A stretch of DNA of 64,000 nucleotides, from positions 1-64,000 of the forward strand of contig NZ_LMNG01000033.1 of NCBI RefSeq assembly GCF_001423295.1, given 5' to 3'. Positions within the stretch are counted from its first letter, which is position 1. Each line of letters opens with the position of its first letter. Shown here in pieces: positions 7,474 to 16,726 of the stretch. The notes beneath the pieces were generated by a model. That model saw only the letters and a list, made by a program, of their open reading frames with translations. It did not search any database and had not been told where the DNA came from. A program made the position numbers and the translations under genes. The DNA comes from Methylobacterium sp. Leaf112. Lineage in GTDB: Bacteria; Pseudomonadota; Alphaproteobacteria; Rhizobiales; Beijerinckiaceae.

Positions 7474-9128
7474 GTGCCGACGAAGCCCGTGACCTCGCCG
7501 TCGAGGGTGGTGGTCTGGCGCGCGAGTTCGGCCGCCGCGCCGAGGACCCGGGCCGCGCCCGTGCCGACTTCGGCCGCGGCGGCGCGCACCTGCCCCATGG
7601 TCCGGGTCACCTCCTGTGTGCCGTGGGCGGCGTCGGAGATGCTGCGGGCGATGGCCTGGGTGGCGGTCTGCTGCTCCTCGACGGCGGCGGCCACCCCCTG
7701 GGCGATGCCGTGGACGCTGCCGATGGTGGTCCCGATCTCCGCGATGGCCTCGACGGTCTCGCGGGTCGCGGCCTGGATCGTGGCGATCTGGGCGGTGATC
7801 TCCTGTGTCGCCTGGGCGGTCTGGGACGCCAGGTCCTTCACCTCGGCGGCGACCACGGCGAAGCCGCGCCCGGCCTCGCCGGCACGGGCCGCCTCGATGG
7901 TGGCGTTGAGGGCGAGAAGATTGGTCTGGCCGGCGATGTTCGAGATCAGGGCAACGACATCGCCGATGCGGGCGGCGCTGCCGGCAAGCACGTCGACCCG
8001 CGCATGGGTGCGCCGGGCGCTCTCCACGGCGCCGGCGGCGGCGGCCGAGGTGTGCGCCACCTGCTGGCCGATGGCGTCGGCGGTGGCGGCGAGTTCCTCG
8101 GTCGCCGCCGCCACCGCCTGGACGTTGAGGGCGGTGGCATTGGCCGCCTGCATGACGGCGCTCGACTGGGCGTCGGCGTGCTCGGCGTTGCGGGCCATCG
8201 TCCGGGCGGTCTCCTCCAGAGCGGCGGCCGCCCCCGACAGGGTGCCGACGAGGCCGCCGACGCTGCCCTGGAACCGATCGGCGAGGTCGACCCGATCGGC
8301 CCGGCGCCGCGCGCTCGCATCCGTGGAGGCCCGGTCCCCATCGATCCGCAGGGTCTCGGCCTGCCGCATGGCGGTGGCGAACACCGCCATGCTGCGCTGG
8401 ATGTCGCCGATCTCGTCGCGGCGCGGCGTCATGGCGGCGAGCTGGTGATCGCCTTCGGACAGGCGCCGGATCGCGGCGGCGACGCCCACCAGGGGGCGGG
8501 CGATCTGGCTGTTGCCGACGCCGACGCCGATGAGCAGGCAGGCGAGGGGCCCACCGATCGCGAGGGCGACGAGGAGCACGATGCGCTGATCGTAGAGGCT
8601 GTCGGTGGCGCGCTCGATGGCGGTGAGGCGGGACAGGCTGTCGGCCACCAGGGCGTCGATGCTGTCCTGGTAGGCCTGCCGATTGGCGCGGTTCGCTTCC
8701 GTGAAGCCCTGGTCGGCGGCGGCCTTCGGCGAGACCTCGGTGCCGAGGCGCGCGGTCTCGAGGCGCAGCGGCGTGAAGGCGGCGGCCCCTTCGGCCACCC
8801 TGGCGAACAGCGCCTCCTCGGCCGGCGTGAGGCGGGCCGGCCAGGCCGCCAGGACCGCGTTCATGTCCGTGAGGTTCTGGCGCAGGCGCGCGGCGTATTT
8901 CACCGCATCGGCGGTGTCCTTGGCGGCGTAGATCCCACGGGACTCGAGGGCGATGGTGGTCACGTGGCGGTTGAGCCGGGCGGCGTCGAGGGCGCGTTGG
9001 GTCGCGAGACGCCCCTGCTCGATGGCGGTGTCGAACGCCCGCAGGGTGAAGACCCCGACGCCCGCCACGAGAAGCGTCACCGCGCTGCAGGCGATGACGA
9101 ACGCCAGAATCTTCGCCCTGATCCGCAT
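7458..9128 (-). CDS. Methyl-accepting chemotaxis protein
   Basis: A 556-residue transmembrane receptor. An N-terminal membrane helix (about 7-29) is followed by a periplasmic four-helix-type sensor region (about 30-180), a second membrane helix (about 185-207), a HAMP linker, and a long cytoplasmic signalling coil with the conserved hairpin region (FAVVAAEVKDLASQTAQATQ). It would pass ligand signals to CheA/CheW, none of which is in this window. The ligand cannot be inferred. It sits between hslV and hslU on the same strand, with its start 89 bp from the hslV stop. Confidence 0.92.
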   Translation of the reverse strand: MRIRAKILAFVIACSAVTLLVAGVGVFTLRAFDTAIEQGRLATQRALDAARLNRHVTTIALESRGIYAAKDTADAVKYAARLRQNLTDMNAVLAAWPARLTPAEEALFARVAEGAAAFTPLRLETARLGTEVSPKAAADQGFTEANRANRQAYQDSIDALVADSLSRLTAIERATDSLYDQRIVLLVALAIGGPLACLLIGVGVGNSQIARPLVGVAAAIRRLSEGDHQLAAMTPRRDEIGDIQRSMAVFATAMRQAETLRIDGDRASTDASARRRADRVDLADRFQGSVGGLVGTLSGAAAALEETARTMARNAEHADAQSSAVMQAANATALNVQAVAAATEELAATADAIGQQVAHTSAAAAGAVESARRTHARVDVLAGSAARIGDVVALISNIAGQTNLLALNATIEAARAGEAGRGFAVVAAEVKDLASQTAQATQEITAQIATIQAATRETVEAIAEIGTTIGSVHGIAQGVAAAVEEQQTATQAIARSISDAAHGTQEVTRTMGQVRAAAAEVGTGAARVLGAAAELARQTTTLDGEVTGFVGTIRAA

Positions 9129-9217
9129 GATCTTCGACTCCCCAGAACAGCTTTTCCCGTCAGTTTGGGGGGATTTTCGGAAAGGTTCGTTAATCGTACG
9201 AGACTTCGCTCAGTCGA

Positions 9218-9745
9218 TCATGCATCCAAAGCCTCGATGACGAGACTGTGATTCGTGTAGACGCAGATTTCGGCCGCGATCCCCATCGCCCGCCGGACGA
9301 TGGTTTCTGCGTCGTGCTGTCCATCTTCGAGGGCGCGGGCGGCGGCAAGGGCGTAGTTGCCACCCGAACCGATGGCCATGACGCCGTGCTCCGGCTCGAG
9401 GACATCGCCGGACCCCGAGAGCAGCAGGCTGACCTCGCGGTCGGCGACCAGCATCATGGCTTCGAGGCGGCGCAGGTAGCGGTCCGTGCGCCAATCCTTG
9501 GTGAGCTCGACGCAGGCGCGGGTGAGCTGGCCCGGATACTGTTCGAGCTTGGCTTCCAGCCGTTCGAACAGCGTGAAGGCGTCGGCCGTGGCGCCGGCGA
9601 AGCCGCCGATCACCGCGCCCTTGGCCAGCCGCCGCACCTTGCGGGCGTTGCCCTTCACGATGGTCTGGCCGAGGCTGACCTGACCGTCGCCGCCGATGAC
9701 GACGCGCCCGCCCTTGCGCACCATCAGGATCGTCGTCGCGTGCAT
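9218..9745 (-). CDS. hslV: ATP-dependent protease proteolytic subunit HslV
   Basis: This 175-residue protein is the threonine protease partner of HslU and forms double hexameric rings. ATG 9745 is chosen because it gives MHATTIL; removal of the first residues exposes Thr4 as the catalytic N-terminal nucleophile, as in other alphaproteobacterial HslV. The family signatures GGDGQVSLGQTIVKGNARKV, GGFAGATADAFTLFERLE and GSGGNYALAAARAL follow. No strong ribosome site precedes the start. The frame stays open 30 codons upstream, but that part does not resemble HslV. It leads a same-strand run of genes: hslV, receptor, membrane protein, hslU. Confidence 0.96.
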   Translation of the reverse strand: MHATTILMVRKGGRVVIGGDGQVSLGQTIVKGNARKVRRLAKGAVIGGFAGATADAFTLFERLEAKLEQYPGQLTRACVELTKDWRTDRYLRRLEAMMLVADREVSLLLSGSGDVLEPEHGVMAIGSGGNYALAAARALEDGQHDAETIVRRAMGIAAEICVYTNHSLVIEALDA

Positions 9746-9847
9746 CTGCGGCGGGCCGCCGGATTCGTGTGTCAAAGGGGCTCTCCCGTGTGCGTGTCCG
9801 GCCGGGAGATAGGTCGTCGGGCCGCCGGGCGCCAACCGGGGACGGGA

Positions 9848-10870
9848 TCAGGCCGGCGTCCCGCCCTTCGGCAGCATCCGGGCGAAGGCCGCGACGCAGG
9901 CCGGGTCGAAATGCGAGCCCGCGTTGGCCAGGATGTGGTTGAGGGCTTCCCGCTCGCTCCAGGCCTTCTTGTAGGGCCGGTCGGAGGTGAGGGCGTCGAA
10001 CACGTCGGCGACGGCGACGATGCGGCCCGACAGGGGAATCGCCTCGCCCGCGAGGCCCGCCGGGTAGCCGCTGCCGTCCCAGCGCTCGTGATGCGTGGCG
10101 GCGATCTCGGCGGCGCGCTGCATGAGGAGGGACGACGAACCCTCGAGGATGCGCCGGCCGCGCTCGGCGTGGCGCTCCATCTCGGTGCGCTCTTCGGGCG
10201 TCAGGGGGCCGGGTTTCAGCAGGATGGTGTCCGGCACGCTGATCTTGCCGACGTCGTGCATGGTCGAGGCGAGGCTGAGCTGCTCGACCTCGGCGTCGGG
10301 CAGGTCGAGGCCGCGGGCGATGAGGGCGACGAGCCCGGCCACCCGCGCGACGTGGTTGCCGGTCTCGTTGTCGCGATGCTCGGCGGCCTTCATCAGCATC
10401 AGTACGATCTCGCGCTCGCGGGCGGCGATGAGGGCGGTGGCCGCCTTGACCTCGCGGTCGAGCCAAGCGGCGCGCTCCCGTTCTCCGATGCGGGCGCGGT
10501 TGAGGGCGAGCAGGTTCGACACCCGCGCGCGGATCTCGATGGGGTCGAAGGGCTTGGCCAGGAAATCCGTGGCGCCGGCCTCCAGGGCCTCCCGGCGCAG
10601 GCTGCGCTGGTCGAGGCTCGTCACCATCACCACCGGAACGTGCTCGAAGCCCGGCACGGCGCGGGCGGCGCGGATGAACGCGACGCCGTTCATGCCCGGC
10701 ATGTCGTAATCCGAGATCGCCAGCCCGATGGCGTCGGCATTGGCGGCGACGAAGGCCAGGGCGTCCGCCGGCCGCGTGAAGTCGCGCACGGTGCAGTCCG
10801 GAATCGTCCGGATGGCCTCGGCCATCAGCATGTTGTTCAGGGGGGCGTCGTCGAGGACGAGAACGAACAT
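9848..10870 (-). CDS. Response regulator with HD-GYP c-di-GMP phosphodiesterase domain
   Basis: This 340-residue RpfG-type protein has an N-terminal receiver domain (1-120, phospho-acceptor Asp54 in ISDYDMPGMNG, Lys in LAKPFD) and an HD-GYP domain (about 160-335) with the metal pair His205-Asp206 (MHDVGK) and HHERWDGSGYP at 260-270. HD-GYP proteins break down cyclic di-GMP and so favour motility over biofilm. The motifs are intact, so activity is expected. ATG 10870 is chosen, with CAAGG upstream; the open frame extends further but not with family sequence. No cognate kinase is adjacent, though two hybrid kinases lie at 14-19 kb. Confidence 0.93.
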   Translation of the reverse strand: MFVLVLDDAPLNNMLMAEAIRTIPDCTVRDFTRPADALAFVAANADAIGLAISDYDMPGMNGVAFIRAARAVPGFEHVPVVMVTSLDQRSLRREALEAGATDFLAKPFDPIEIRARVSNLLALNRARIGERERAAWLDREVKAATALIAAREREIVLMLMKAAEHRDNETGNHVARVAGLVALIARGLDLPDAEVEQLSLASTMHDVGKISVPDTILLKPGPLTPEERTEMERHAERGRRILEGSSSLLMQRAAEIAATHHERWDGSGYPAGLAGEAIPLSGRIVAVADVFDALTSDRPYKKAWSEREALNHILANAGSHFDPACVAAFARMLPKGGTPA

Positions 10871-11042
10871 CGCGTGGCCTTGAGATCCCGGACCGCCATC
10901 GTACGCCCGGGGGCCGAGCCCCCGCCGTGCCGTGCGGCCGCGCTCGTTTTCTGGACTATCGGCGCCGTCTTGGCTGCCCGTCGCGTGCCACAGGGTGAAT
11001 GAAATCTTCCGGCCGGCGCCATTTCGCTTCACCGGACGGGCC

Positions 11043-11657
11043 TCAGGGCGGACAGGGCAGCCCACCCGGCAGCACGATCTCGGGGCTTTCGCTGGCGTAG
11101 CGCCGGCCGTAGCGCACGGGCCACAGGGTCTTGCGCACGAGGTCGAGGCCCGACACCGCGTCCCGGAACACGCCCGGCCCCGAGACTGGCCGGTAGGTGC
11201 TGGTGATCTCGACGAGGATGAGCCGGGTGCCGGCGGGCTGGGTCGCCTCGGCGTCGCTCACCGGCGCCGGGGCCTCGGGCGCGCGCAGGGGCGAACCGGA
11301 CGCCGCCGCGCTCGAGCACACCCGCAGGGGCCCGGGCTCGGTGCCGCCGGGGACGCCGACGGCGCTGATGGTGATGCGGACCCCGTCGGCGGCGTAGGGC
11401 GCGAGAACGATGGCGGCCGCCCGGAAGATGTCCTCGACCTCCGCCGAGGTCGGACGGGTGCGCTGGGAAAGGGTATCGCCGATGGTGCGGGACAGGATGT
11501 CGAGCTTGCGCGCGTGGCGCAGGACGTTGGTGATCTCGACGGTGCCGAAGTAGAGCAGCAGCAGGACCGGGATCAGGAGGGCGAACTCGACGATGGCCAC
11601 GCCGTCGCGTTGCCCGGCGAGGCGACGCGCTGCGCTCCGTGCGGCCCGGCTCAGCAT
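11043..11657 (-). CDS. TadE-family pseudopilin-like protein
   Basis: A 204-residue protein with the TadE-type N-terminus: a short basic stretch, then DGVAIVEFALLIP with the conserved Glu24, then a hydrophobic helix to about residue 45. Prepilin peptidase would cleave before this helix. Such minor pseudopilins belong to Tad (tight adherence) pilus systems and are exposed in the periplasm. Its ATG overlaps the stop of the upstream TadE-like gene by 7 bp (ATGCTGA), so the two are co-translated. The core tad genes (cpaBCEF, tadBC) are not in the window. Confidence 0.82.
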   Translation of the reverse strand: MLSRAARSAARRLAGQRDGVAIVEFALLIPVLLLLYFGTVEITNVLRHARKLDILSRTIGDTLSQRTRPTSAEVEDIFRAAAIVLAPYAADGVRITISAVGVPGGTEPGPLRVCSSAAASGSPLRAPEAPAPVSDAEATQPAGTRLILVEITSTYRPVSGPGVFRDAVSGLDLVRKTLWPVRYGRRYASESPEIVLPGGLPCPP

Positions 11658-12334
11658 CCGCTCGCGACGGGGGAATTGCCTTCGAGCTGGATCACCGCCG
11701 CCGCATTGATGAGGCGGCTGCCGTCTCGGAACTGGCCCGGGGCGATCCCGAAGGGCTGGAACGTGTGCTGGGCCAGCGCCGCCTGGACCACGACGACGCT
11801 GCCCTTCAGCAGGCACCCGTGCTGGGTCCCGAAGCCCGGCCGCCAGTCCTTCGTGGCGGCATCGACCGGAGAGGCGCGGTCGACGCTGGCGAAGCTGTCG
11901 TAGGCAGCGACATCGACCTTGAGGGCGTCGCATTTCACGAAGGGAGCGACCTGCCGGCACAGCTCCGTGCGGACCCCGTCGAGGGGCGAGCCGCCCGAGC
12001 CGTCGGCGCGGACGTAGAATTGCCGCATCGCGCTGTCGAGGCCGTTGTCGAGGGAGGCCGTGATCCAGTGCACGAGGGCGTTCTCGAGGACGAACAGAAT
12101 GACCACGAAGAGCGGGACGATCACCACGGCGAACTCGACGGCCGCGGCCCCGCCCGTGTCCCGGCGCAACCGCCCGGCCAGACCCCGGACTCGCCGATGC
12201 GCCCCGATGGGACGTGTCTCGCCCGCGTGCCCGGCCTCCGTTGCATCCGGAGCCGCGCAGCTTCGTGTTCGGCGATGAGCGGCGGGCGGAAACACGGGCG
12301 TGAGGGGAACCTTCGCGCGGCGCGACGGCGACAC
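11651..12334 (-). CDS. TadE-family protein with long N-terminal extension
   Basis: A 227-residue protein as read from GTG 12334. The TadE-like segment GGAAAVEFAVVIVPLFVVIL (Glu67) is preceded by about 60 basic, disordered-looking residues, so the true start may lie further in, though no good internal ATG is present. The C-terminal half is periplasmic and has several cysteines (ELCRQ, VKCD, HGCLL, ASGC) that may form disulfides. It is first in a two-gene unit with the TadE gene at 11043. It faces the TadG-like gene at 12537 across a 202-bp region with a palindromic site. Confidence 0.75.
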   Translation of the reverse strand: MSPSRRAKVPLTPVFPPAAHRRTRSCAAPDATEAGHAGETRPIGAHRRVRGLAGRLRRDTGGAAAVEFAVVIVPLFVVILFVLENALVHWITASLDNGLDSAMRQFYVRADGSGGSPLDGVRTELCRQVAPFVKCDALKVDVAAYDSFASVDRASPVDAATKDWRPGFGTQHGCLLKGSVVVVQAALAQHTFQPFGIAPGQFRDGSRLINAAAVIQLEGNSPVASGC

Positions 12335-12397
12335 GCTCGCAACGGGATCGCATGGCGGCGGTTAATTCACCGTGTGCGCCAGCATCGATCCGCCGAC

Positions 12398-12422
12398 GAT
12401 AACGTGTTCGTTATCCGATAAC
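12398..12422. promoter_or_regulatory. Palindrome between divergent Tad-like genes
   Basis: GATAACG-TGTT-CGTTATC (12398-12415) is a perfect inverted repeat, followed at once by a third GATAAC copy (12417-12422). It sits in the AT-richest part of the divergent region and could bind a repressor controlling both directions. This is inference from symmetry only. Confidence 0.45.
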
Positions 12423-12536
12423 CTTAAAATTTATCAGGATAGATGTTCGAAGTTGTCTCGCCTCGGCGGCGCAACTTCGCGAGGTTTATTCAATCTCAAC
12501 CGGTCCGTGCCCATTCCTAGGCATGGGAGCTGAAAG

Positions 12537-13994
12537 ATGAGCCGGTCGTTCGCCGAATTCGCCAGGGACAAGCGCGGCGGCATCGTGTTGATCTTCGCGC
12601 TGCTGCTTCCCGTCGTGACGGGGATGAGCGCCGCGGCCGTGGAATACGGGTCCCTGGTCAAGCGCCGGTCCGAGCTCCAGCGCGCGGCCGACAGCGGCGC
12701 CATCGCGGGCGTCAACCAGTTCAAGCTCGCCAACACCGACGATGCCAGCGCGGTCCGCACCGCCATCGCCATGGCCCGCGCCCAGGCCGGGAATCAGCGT
12801 CCCGTCGCGGCGGCGGCGGAGGTGGTGGGTACGCATTCCGGCGTGCGCGTCACCCTCTCGGAGACCATCGTCCTCACCCTCGGCCGGCTCCTGAACCTGC
12901 CGAGCCTGGACGTCCGGGTCCAGTCGACGGCCAAGCTCGCCGGCACCACCCGCCTGTGCCTCCTCGCCCTGGACGGCCTGTCCATGGGCGCGTTCCACCT
13001 CGAGAGTGCCGCGCGGATCACCGCCTCGGATTGCTCGCTCTACTCGAACTCGATCAATCCCGCCGGCATCCAGGGCGAGAACGCCGCCGTGGCGCAGGCC
13101 ATCTCGATCTGCTCGGCCGGCGGCTATGCCGGCCGGGCGAACTTCTCACCCCAGCCCGCCACGGGCTGTCCGGTCATGCGCGACCCCCTCGCGCACCTCC
13201 CGGCTCCGAGGATCGAGCCGTGCCTCGACCTCGGGAGCCTGCTCAACCCGAAGAAGTACGTCGAGGACCCCGACAATCCGGCCTACGGCAAGAACATCGT
13301 CACCACCGTGGCGACCCTGAATCCGGGAACCTATTGCGGCGGCCTCCACATCACCAAGGGCGCGACGGTGACGCTCCGGCCGGGGGTCTACGTGATGAAG
13401 GACGGGCCCCTGGTGGTCGACAAGAAGAGCTCCCTGGAGGGGGTCAACGTCGGCTTCTACTTCACCGGCCCGCGGGCGGGCCTGCTGTTCGACGAGAAGA
13501 GCGTCATCAGCCTCACCGCGCCCAAGGAAGAGCCCATGCGCGGATTGCTGTTCTTCGAGGAGCGGAACCTCGTCGCCGAGGCCGTGTCCAGCTCCCTCGT
13601 CGGCTCCCTCCTCGGGGGCGTCGGCGGCGTCGTCAACGGCGTCGGCAGTCTCGCCACGGGTGTGGTCGGCCTCGTGGTGGAACTCCCGCCGCCGCTGGGC
13701 GGCAAGGGCAAGCCGAAGCCGCCGCCCGGCGGGCCGCTGCCGTTGCGCGAATACCGCATTATCAGCGACGAGGCGCGGACCCTGCTCGGCACCATCTACC
13801 TGCCCTCGGGTCGGCTCATCATCGATTCGAAGAGGCCGGTGGCCGATCAATCCGCCTACACGGTGATCATCGCCCGGCTCATCAACCTGTACGACGGCCC
13901 CAACCTCGTCCTCAACGCCCGGTACGGCGCCACCGACGTTCCGGTGCCCCGGGGCGTCGGCCCGAGTTCGGCCAACACGGAGCTGTCGCAGTGA
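12537..13994 (+). CDS. TadG-like pilus assembly protein
   Basis: This 485-residue protein starts with the TadG-type N-terminus: a short basic cytosolic part, then one membrane helix (about 14-36, GGIVLIFALLLPVVTGMSAA) followed by VEYGSLVKRRSELQRAADSG, the Flp/TadG_N signature. The rest is periplasmic: four conserved-looking cysteines (CLLAL, SDCSL, SICS, TGCPV), a predicted beta-rich region (TYCGGLHITKGATVTLRPGV), and a Gly/Pro-rich linker (PPPLGGKGKPKPPPGGP). Unlike classical TadG, no von Willebrand A MIDAS motif is seen. Its stop overlaps the start of the histidine-kinase gene (GTGA), so the two are linked in expression. Confidence 0.8.
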   Translation: MSRSFAEFARDKRGGIVLIFALLLPVVTGMSAAAVEYGSLVKRRSELQRAADSGAIAGVNQFKLANTDDASAVRTAIAMARAQAGNQRPVAAAAEVVGTHSGVRVTLSETIVLTLGRLLNLPSLDVRVQSTAKLAGTTRLCLLALDGLSMGAFHLESAARITASDCSLYSNSINPAGIQGENAAVAQAISICSAGGYAGRANFSPQPATGCPVMRDPLAHLPAPRIEPCLDLGSLLNPKKYVEDPDNPAYGKNIVTTVATLNPGTYCGGLHITKGATVTLRPGVYVMKDGPLVVDKKSSLEGVNVGFYFTGPRAGLLFDEKSVISLTAPKEEPMRGLLFFEERNLVAEAVSSSLVGSLLGGVGGVVNGVGSLATGVVGLVVELPPPLGGKGKPKPPPGGPLPLREYRIISDEARTLLGTIYLPSGRLIIDSKRPVADQSAYTVIIARLINLYDGPNLVLNARYGATDVPVPRGVGPSSANTELSQ

Positions 13995-16714
13995 CCGTGC
14001 CGCATGCGCCCGCCCGGCGCCTGCCCGTGTTCCGCTCCCTCGCGGGGCGGCTGGCGCTGGCGGTGTTCGCGTCCGTCGCCCTCGCCCTCGCGGCGGCGGC
14101 GGCGTTCAACCTGTGGCAGGAGGTCCATCGCTACGCTGAGGCCAAGCGCGACGCCCTCTCGACCATCGCGCAGGTCTTCGCCGCGTCGAGCGCCCGGGCC
14201 GTCTCCGAGGGCGATGCCGCGGAGGCGACGCGCACGCTCAGCGCCATCGCCCGCCGGCCCGACCTCGTCTACGCGGGCATCGAGCGCCCGGACGGCTCGA
14301 CCCTGGCGGACCAGGGGCTCGCCATCCGCCTCGACAGCGACATCGACCTCGATGCCGGCGGCTCGCCCCTGTGGCTGCTCGGCAGCCGGACCGCGCAGGT
14401 GCGCGTCGCGATCCTGCATGCCGGCCTCACCGTCGGCACCCTCGTGCTCGTCGCCGACACCACCGACCTGATCGACCGGCTCCTCACGATCCTGAAGGCG
14501 TCGGCTCTGGCCTCGGCCCTGGCGCTGGCCCTCGGCCTCGCCGTCTCGTACGGCCTGCACCGCTCCATCACACAGCCCATCGCCGAACTCGCCGCCACCA
14601 TGGACCGGGTCCGCGCGGCCGAGGATTACGGCGAGGTCGCCCGCATCGTGCGCGACGACGAGGTCGGCGTGCTGGCCCGCACCTTCAACACCCTGCTGGC
14701 CACCGTGCGCGAGCGCGGCGACCGCCTCGCCCGCCACATGGAGCGCCTGGAAAGCGACATCGCCGCGCGCACGGCCGACCTGCACGAGGCCAAGGAGGCG
14801 GCCGAAGCCGCCAACGGCGCGAAATCGTCCTTCCTCGCCACCATGAGCCACGAGATCCGCACGCCCCTGAACGGCATGCTGGTGATGGCGGAACTGCTCG
14901 CCGCCGCCGACCTGCCCGACCGGCAGAAGCGCTACGCCGAGGTCATCGCCCGTTCGGGCCAGAATCTGCTGGCCATCATCAACGACATCCTCGATTTCGC
15001 GAAGGTCGAGGCCGGCAAGATCGACCTCGAGCGCATCGCACTCGCGCCCGCCGAGATCGTCGATACGGTGGTGTCGCTGTTCGCCGAGAAGGCCCGCGAA
15101 GCGAACCTCGATCTCGCGGCCTTCATCGCGCCCGACGTGCCCCGTCAGATCGTCGGCGATCCCGTGCGCCTGGGGCAGATCCTCTCGAACTTCGTCAACA
15201 ACGCCCTGAAATTCACGCCGCAAGGCCACGTGCTGGTGCGCCTCGAACGGGTCGGCCCGGACCGCCTGCGCCTCAGCGTGCGCGACACCGGGATCGGCAT
15301 TCCCGCGTCGAAGGTCGGCACCATCTTCTCGGCCTTCTCGCAGGCCGACCAATCCACCACACGCCGCTTCGGCGGCACCGGCCTCGGCCTCTCCATCGCC
15401 CACCGCCTCGCGCTGGCCATGGGCGGCACCATGGGGGTCGACAGCGTCCTGGGCGAGGGCTCGACCTTCTGGGCCGAACTCCCCCTGGAGGCCGTGGACG
15501 ATGCGGTTAGGGCAGATCGGCGCGCCGACGGCACCCCGGCATTCGTCGTCGTGGCGCATGCGGGCGCCGCCAGCGTCGCGAGCCTGTGCGAGCGCCTGGT
15601 CGCGGCCGGCTTCGTGCCGGTCGCCGCCGATGCGCCGCAGGCCGCGACCGCCCACTGGATCGCCGATGCGGCCGATCTCGTCGCCCTCGGTCGCCGTCCG
15701 TCGGCGACGGGCCGGGTGCTCGCCATCGCCCGCATGGGCGATCCGGCCGCCGGCACGGTGCTGGGGGCGGGCTTCGCCGACGACCTCCTCCGCTGGCCCG
15801 TGGTCCAGGACGAATGGGACCGGGCCCTCGGCGCCCTGGCCAGCGGCGCCCCCTTCGCCGCAGCGGCGCGGACCGCGCTCGCCGGTGCCGCCCTGGCGCA
15901 GTTCCCCGGCGCGCGGGTGCTGGTGGCCGACGACAGCGCCGTCAACCGCGAGGTCGCCTGCGCGGCCCTGGCACGCTGCGGCATCACGCGGATCGTCACG
16001 GTGGTCGACGGGCGCGAGGCCGTGGAGGCGTGCCGCGCGCAGGCGTTCGATCTCGTCCTCATGGACGGCAGCATGCCGGTGCTCGACGGCTACGACGCCG
16101 CCCGCGCGATCCGGGCCGAAGAGGCTTCGTCCGGCCGGCGCATCCCCATCGTGGCGCTCACCGCCCACGTGATCGGCGCGGCGGCCGAGGCCTGGCGCGA
16201 CGCCGGCATGGACGGGACCCTGACCAAACCCTTCACCCTGGCGGCCCTCGCCGCGATGCTGTCGCGCGTTCTCGATCCCGCTGGGATGGGTTGCGATGCA
16301 ATCGCGCCCGATGACCCCGGTGCCGAGCCCGATGGCCTCCTCGACGACGAGGTGGTGAACGGCCTCGTCGAAATGGCACTATCCGCCGGCAGCGGGTTCG
16401 CCGAGCGCATCGTCGCCCTCTACGCCGAGCACGCCCCCGTCGCCCTGGCGGAGATCGCGGCGGCTTGCGCGGCGGGCGACGCGCCCGCGCTCGCCAGTGC
16501 GGCCCACAGCCTCAAGTCCATGAGCCTCAACATCGGCGGCCGGGCCCTGGCGGCACGCCTTGCCGTCCTGGAGGAGGACGCCCGCTCGGGCGGTGTCCCG
16601 CCCGACGCCGAGACCCTGGCGACCATCGAAATCCTGACCACCGACACCCTGGCGGCGATCACCGAGCGGATGCGGGTACCGGCGCCGTCGGGACCGGATT
16701 CCGTCGCTGCGTGA
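13991..16714 (+). CDS. Membrane hybrid histidine kinase with receiver and Hpt domains
   Basis: This 907-residue phosphorelay kinase starts at GTG 13991, which overlaps the TadG-like stop by 4 bp. Domains in order: membrane helix (about 20-42), periplasmic sensor (43-160), second helix (168-190), HAMP (191-245), HisKA with His287 (FLATMSHEIRTPLNG), HATPase with N-box NNALK and GTGLGLS, a degenerate receiver-like region (about 515-635) lacking an acceptor Asp, a full receiver with Asp692 (LVLMDGSMPVLDG), and an Hpt domain with His839 (AAHSLKSMS). It can therefore run a full His-Asp-His relay and pass phosphate to a separate regulator. The overlap suggests that it monitors or controls the Tad-like system. 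Confidence 0.93.
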   Translation: MTVPHAPARRLPVFRSLAGRLALAVFASVALALAAAAAFNLWQEVHRYAEAKRDALSTIAQVFAASSARAVSEGDAAEATRTLSAIARRPDLVYAGIERPDGSTLADQGLAIRLDSDIDLDAGGSPLWLLGSRTAQVRVAILHAGLTVGTLVLVADTTDLIDRLLTILKASALASALALALGLAVSYGLHRSITQPIAELAATMDRVRAAEDYGEVARIVRDDEVGVLARTFNTLLATVRERGDRLARHMERLESDIAARTADLHEAKEAAEAANGAKSSFLATMSHEIRTPLNGMLVMAELLAAADLPDRQKRYAEVIARSGQNLLAIINDILDFAKVEAGKIDLERIALAPAEIVDTVVSLFAEKAREANLDLAAFIAPDVPRQIVGDPVRLGQILSNFVNNALKFTPQGHVLVRLERVGPDRLRLSVRDTGIGIPASKVGTIFSAFSQADQSTTRRFGGTGLGLSIAHRLALAMGGTMGVDSVLGEGSTFWAELPLEAVDDAVRADRRADGTPAFVVVAHAGAASVASLCERLVAAGFVPVAADAPQAATAHWIADAADLVALGRRPSATGRVLAIARMGDPAAGTVLGAGFADDLLRWPVVQDEWDRALGALASGAPFAAAARTALAGAALAQFPGARVLVADDSAVNREVACAALARCGITRIVTVVDGREAVEACRAQAFDLVLMDGSMPVLDGYDAARAIRAEEASSGRRIPIVALTAHVIGAAAEAWRDAGMDGTLTKPFTLAALAAMLSRVLDPAGMGCDAIAPDDPGAEPDGLLDDEVVNGLVEMALSAGSGFAERIVALYAEHAPVALAEIAAACAAGDAPALASAAHSLKSMSLNIGGRALAARLAVLEEDARSGGVPPDAETLATIEILTTDTLAAITERMRVPAPSGPDSVAA

Positions 16715-16726
16715 AGCGCATCGGCG

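Noticed and set aside
7404..9251. 615-codon plus-strand ORF opposite the chemotaxis receptor
   Set aside because: Repetitive Gly/Asp/Arg composition and the intact receptor on the other strand show that it is a shadow.
12956..13990. N-terminal extension of the hybrid kinase through the TadG-like gene
   Set aside because: The frame is open but the TadG-like protein occupies it in another frame; the kinase family sequence begins after GTG 13991.
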